Origin: Haloferacaceae archaeon PL-Br10_E2g29
Lineage (GTDB): Archaea; Halobacteriota; Halobacteria; Halobacteriales; Haloferacaceae
Length of the DNA: 21,375 nt
Assembly (NCBI GenBank): GCA_001563965.1
Contig: LKMS01000006.1
Span: forward strand, 1-21,375
Direction of reading: 5' to 3'
In this document: positions 19,460 through 21,375 of the stretch, one piece after another
Layout of the letters: the number at the start of each line of letters is the position of its first letter
Position numbering within the stretch: the first letter of the stretch is position 1
Notes under the pieces: generated by a model
Databases searched by the model: none
What the model was told of the DNA's origin: nothing
The model's input: the letters and a program-made list of their open reading frames with translations, nothing else
Program-made: the position numbers and the translations under genes

Positions 19460-20206
19460 ATGCAGGCTACAGTACGCGACCTGAACGGTGACGACGCGGG
19501 CTCGATCGACCTTCCGGAGGTCTTTTCGACCCCATTCCGCCCGGATCTCATCCAGCGGGCCGTTGTTGCCGCACAGGCAAACCGAAAACAGGCCTACGGT
19601 GCGGACAAACTCGCCGGAATGCGAACCCCTGCCGAATCGATGGGCAGCGGACGCGGGTTGTCGCACGACCCACGCCAAGACGGCGTTGTCCGTCGTGTGC
19701 CGCACGCAGTCGGCGGTCGCCGTGCACACCCACCGAAGGTCGAAAAGGAACAGGGCAAGACGATCAACAAGAAGGAGCGCCAGTTGGCAACGCGCTCGGC
19801 GCTCGCCGCAACGACGGACGCCGAGAAGGTTTCCGACCGGGGCCACCAGTTCGAGGGCGACCTCGAACTGCCACTCGTCGTCAGCGACGAGTTCGAAGAG
19901 CTCGTCAAGACCAAGGCGGTCGTTTCGCTGCTCGAATCGCTCGGCGTTGCCGAGGACATCGAGCGCGCCGAAAACGGCAAAACGGTTCGAGCGGGACGCG
20001 GTACGAGCCGCGGCCGCAAGTACAAAACGCCGAAATCGATCCTCTTTGTGACCAGCGAGGAGCCCTCGACGGCCGCTCGCAACCTCGCGGGTGCCGACGT
20101 GGCCACCGCGAGCGAGGTCAACGTCGAGGATCTCGCTCCCGGCACGCACGCCGGTCGGTTGACGATCTTCACCGAGAGCGCCATTGCGGAGGTGGCTGAC
20201 CGATGA
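19460..20206 (+). CDS. rpl4: 50S ribosomal protein L4 (uL4, L4e type)
   Basis: A 248-residue archaeal-type uL4, close to the 246 of Haloarcula. It begins MQATVRDLNGDDAGSIDLPEVFSTPFRPDLIQRAVVAAQANRKQAYG. The extended loop lining the exit tunnel contains GMRTPAESMGSGRG and VGGRRAHPPKVEK. The C-terminal half has the archaeal NLAGADVATASEVNVEDLAPGTHAGRLTIFTESA segment. Its stop overlaps the start of rpl23 by four bases (ATGA), indicating translational coupling. Confidence 0.98.
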   Translation: MQATVRDLNGDDAGSIDLPEVFSTPFRPDLIQRAVVAAQANRKQAYGADKLAGMRTPAESMGSGRGLSHDPRQDGVVRRVPHAVGGRRAHPPKVEKEQGKTINKKERQLATRSALAATTDAEKVSDRGHQFEGDLELPLVVSDEFEELVKTKAVVSLLESLGVAEDIERAENGKTVRAGRGTSRGRKYKTPKSILFVTSEEPSTAARNLAGADVATASEVNVEDLAPGTHAGRLTIFTESAIAEVADR

Positions 20207-20457
20207 GTTCGATTCTCCACCACCCGCTGGTGACCGAGAAGGCGATGAACGAGATGGACTTCGACAACAAGCTGCAGTTCATCACGGACATCGACGCGAC
20301 GAAACCCGAGATTCGCGAGGAAGTCGAACAACGCTACGACGTGGCCGTCGTAAAAATCAACACGCAGGTCACGCCAGAAGGAACAAAGAAGGCGACGCTC
20401 ACGCTCGGCGAGAGCGACGACGCGACCGAGATCGCCTCCAGAATTGGGGTGTTCTAA
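20203..20457 (+). CDS. rpl23: 50S ribosomal protein L23 (uL23)
   Basis: An 84-residue uL23 at the exit-tunnel rim, binding 23S rRNA and docking signal recognition particle and other nascent-chain factors. It begins MSSILHHPLVTEKAMNEMDFDNKLQFITDIDATKPEIREEVEQRYDV and has the conserved VKINTQVTPEGTKKATLTL loop. It lacks the bacterial long internal loop, as expected for archaea. It overlaps rpl4 by ATGA, and its TAA is followed immediately by the ATG of rpl2 with no spacer. Confidence 0.98.
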   Translation: MSSILHHPLVTEKAMNEMDFDNKLQFITDIDATKPEIREEVEQRYDVAVVKINTQVTPEGTKKATLTLGESDDATEIASRIGVF

Positions 20458-21192
20458 ATGGGACGTCGAATTCAGGGACAACGACGCGGCCGTGGTGGCT
20501 CCACTTTCCGTGCGCCATCGCACCGCTACAAAGCCGAACTGTCGCACAAGAAAAGCGAAGAACACGACACCATCTCCGGCGAAGTCGTCGACATCGAACA
20601 CGACCCAGCCCGGAGTGCCCCACTCGCAGACGTGGAGTTCCAAGATGGCGACCGTCGTCTCATTCTCGCCCCCGAGGGCGTGACCGTTGGTGAGACGATT
20701 CAGGTCGGTGTCTCCGCCGAGATCAAACCCGGCAACACGCTTCCGCTGAGCGAAATCCCCGAGGGGATTCTCGTCTGCAACGTCGAGAGCTCGCCCGGTG
20801 ACGGCGGCAAGTTCGCCCGTTCGACAGGTGTCTCCGCCCAGCTACTGACCCACGATCGCAAGGTCGCGGTCGTCAAGCTGCCAAGCGGCGAGGTCAAACG
20901 GCTCAACCCCTCGTGTCGGGCAACCATCGGCGTCGTCGCCGGCGGTGGCCGAACCGAAAAGCCGTTCGTCAAAGCCGGCAACAAGTATCACAAAATGAAA
21001 TCGCGCGGGACGAAGTACCCACGCGTCCGTGGTGTTGCCATGAACGCCGTCGACCACCCGTTCGGTGGCGGCGGCCGACAGCATCCCGGCAAGCCAAAAT
21101 CCGTTTCGCGGAACGCGCCACCAGGCCGAAAAGTCGGTGACATCGCCTCGAAGCGAACCGGACGCGGCGGCAAAGGAGGACGAAACAAATGA
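20458..21192 (+). CDS. rpl2: 50S ribosomal protein L2 (uL2)
   Basis: A 244-residue archaeal uL2, starting MGRRIQGQRRGRGGSTFRAPSHRYKAEL directly at the stop of rpl23. The rRNA-binding core includes PEGVTVGETIQVG and TIGVVAGGGRTEKPFVKAGNKYHKM. The C-terminal RGVAMNAVDHPFGGGGRQHPGKP carries the His next to the peptidyl transferase centre. The tail is glycine- and basic-rich (SKRTGRGGKGGRNK). Within the coding end, GGAGGA (about 21176-21181) forms a Shine-Dalgarno for the ATG at 21189, which overlaps this gene's stop. Confidence 0.98.
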   Translation: MGRRIQGQRRGRGGSTFRAPSHRYKAELSHKKSEEHDTISGEVVDIEHDPARSAPLADVEFQDGDRRLILAPEGVTVGETIQVGVSAEIKPGNTLPLSEIPEGILVCNVESSPGDGGKFARSTGVSAQLLTHDRKVAVVKLPSGEVKRLNPSCRATIGVVAGGGRTEKPFVKAGNKYHKMKSRGTKYPRVRGVAMNAVDHPFGGGGRQHPGKPKSVSRNAPPGRKVGDIASKRTGRGGKGGRNK

Positions 21193-21254
21193 GCACGGAA
21201 TCACGCTTCGCGCGCTTCCTGCTCATCGGTTTCACAGGAAGTGAACACAAATGA
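21189..21254 (+). CDS. 21-residue ORF exactly bridging rpl2 and rps19
   Basis: ATG at 21189 overlaps the rpl2 stop (ATGA), and the TGA at 21252-21254 overlaps the rps19 start (ATGA). The product begins MSTESRFARFLLIGF and ends GSEHK. It has a GGAGGA Shine-Dalgarno eight bases upstream inside rpl2. Its first codons resemble those of rps19 (MSTDYRTG), so it is probably a remnant of a partial duplication of the rps19 start, kept open as a coupling leader peptide. Whether the peptide itself has any function is unknown. No such small gene is a known part of the S10 operon to my knowledge. Confidence 0.5.
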   Translation: MSTESRFARFLLIGFTGSEHK

Positions 21255-21375
21255 GCACAGATTACCGCACCGGCCGAGAGGGTGAGTTCACCTACCGCGG
21301 CCACACGCTCGACGAGCTACAGGAGCTGGAGCTTGACGAGGTTGCTGAACTGCTCCCCGCTCGACAGCGGCGAAC
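21251..21375 (+). CDS. rps19: 30S ribosomal protein S19 (uS19), N-terminal part
   Basis: 41 codons are visible before the window ends. The protein begins MSTDYRTGREGEFTYRGHTLDELQELELDEVAELLPARQRR, split here only for recognition: the YRGHTLDELQ and VAELLPARQRR segments are those of haloarchaeal uS19, a small-subunit head protein near the A-site tRNA. The ATG at 21251 has a Shine-Dalgarno-like GGAAGTGA six bases upstream. It follows rpl2 as usual in the operon, but with an extra 58 bases between. Confidence 0.95.
   Translation, partial: MSTDYRTGREGEFTYRGHTLDELQELELDEVAELLPARQRR

Noticed and set aside
1..21375. Mobile elements, CRISPR arrays, integrated plasmids or defence systems
   Set aside because: I saw no transposase, integrase, cas or toxin-antitoxin genes, no regularly spaced repeats, and no tRNA-end duplication next to tRNA-Gly.

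Overview
The window comes from a haloarchaeon (class Halobacteria). The evidence is a GC-rich sequence with strongly acidic predicted proteins, archaeal TATA-like boxes about 26-28 bases upstream of start codons (leaderless transcripts), a complete archaeosine module (TgtA and ArcS), a haloarchaeal HNLRND-type histidine kinase, and an archaeal S10-type ribosomal protein operon that begins with a SPOUT methyltransferase followed by uL3, uL4, uL23, uL2 and uS19. It is chromosomal housekeeping sequence. I see no insertion sequence, prophage, CRISPR array or integron. The genus cannot be fixed from sequence reading alone.

Layout. 1-1480 (minus strand): the N-terminus of an AI-2E family transporter and an azlC-azlD branched-chain amino acid export pair. 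1596-2555 (minus): a three-gene operon of a MoaD/SAMP-type ubiquitin-like protein ending in Gly-Gly, a small MoaD-associated protein and an unrecognised 123-residue protein. 2624-3016: an orphan haloarchaeal helical protein. 3139-4337: a translationally coupled DUF2071 and DCC-thioredoxin pair. 4447-8269: the archaeosine region, with arcS and tgtA on the minus strand and a PNPOx-like flavoprotein gene on the plus strand between them. 8318-10008 (minus): a NUDIX hydrolase and a PAS sensor kinase. Upstream of the kinase lies a divergent intergenic region with a striking palindrome.

10280-12435: a UspA-like protein, a small two-helix membrane protein, pyrF and a membrane-anchored J-domain protein. 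12675-14348: a GTPBP1-type translational GTPase. 14463-15769 (minus): mch and a MTH1187-type thiamine-binding protein. 15905-16213: a free-standing protein resembling a subtilase propeptide (inhibitor I9). 16261-16331: tRNA-Gly(GCC) on the minus strand. 16624-17304: PhoU. From 17582 to the end: the ribosomal protein operon.

Most genes are single housekeeping units with their own leaderless promoter. Coupling is seen in azlCD, the MoaD cluster, DUF2071-DCC and the ribosomal operon. The most unusual signal is a 21-codon ORF that fits exactly between rpl2 and rps19 with ATGA overlaps at both ends. It appears to derive from a partial duplication of the rps19 start region. Two other short tandem duplications span the stop codons of the J-domain gene and the GTPase gene. 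None of the intergenic stretches exceeds 300 bases.
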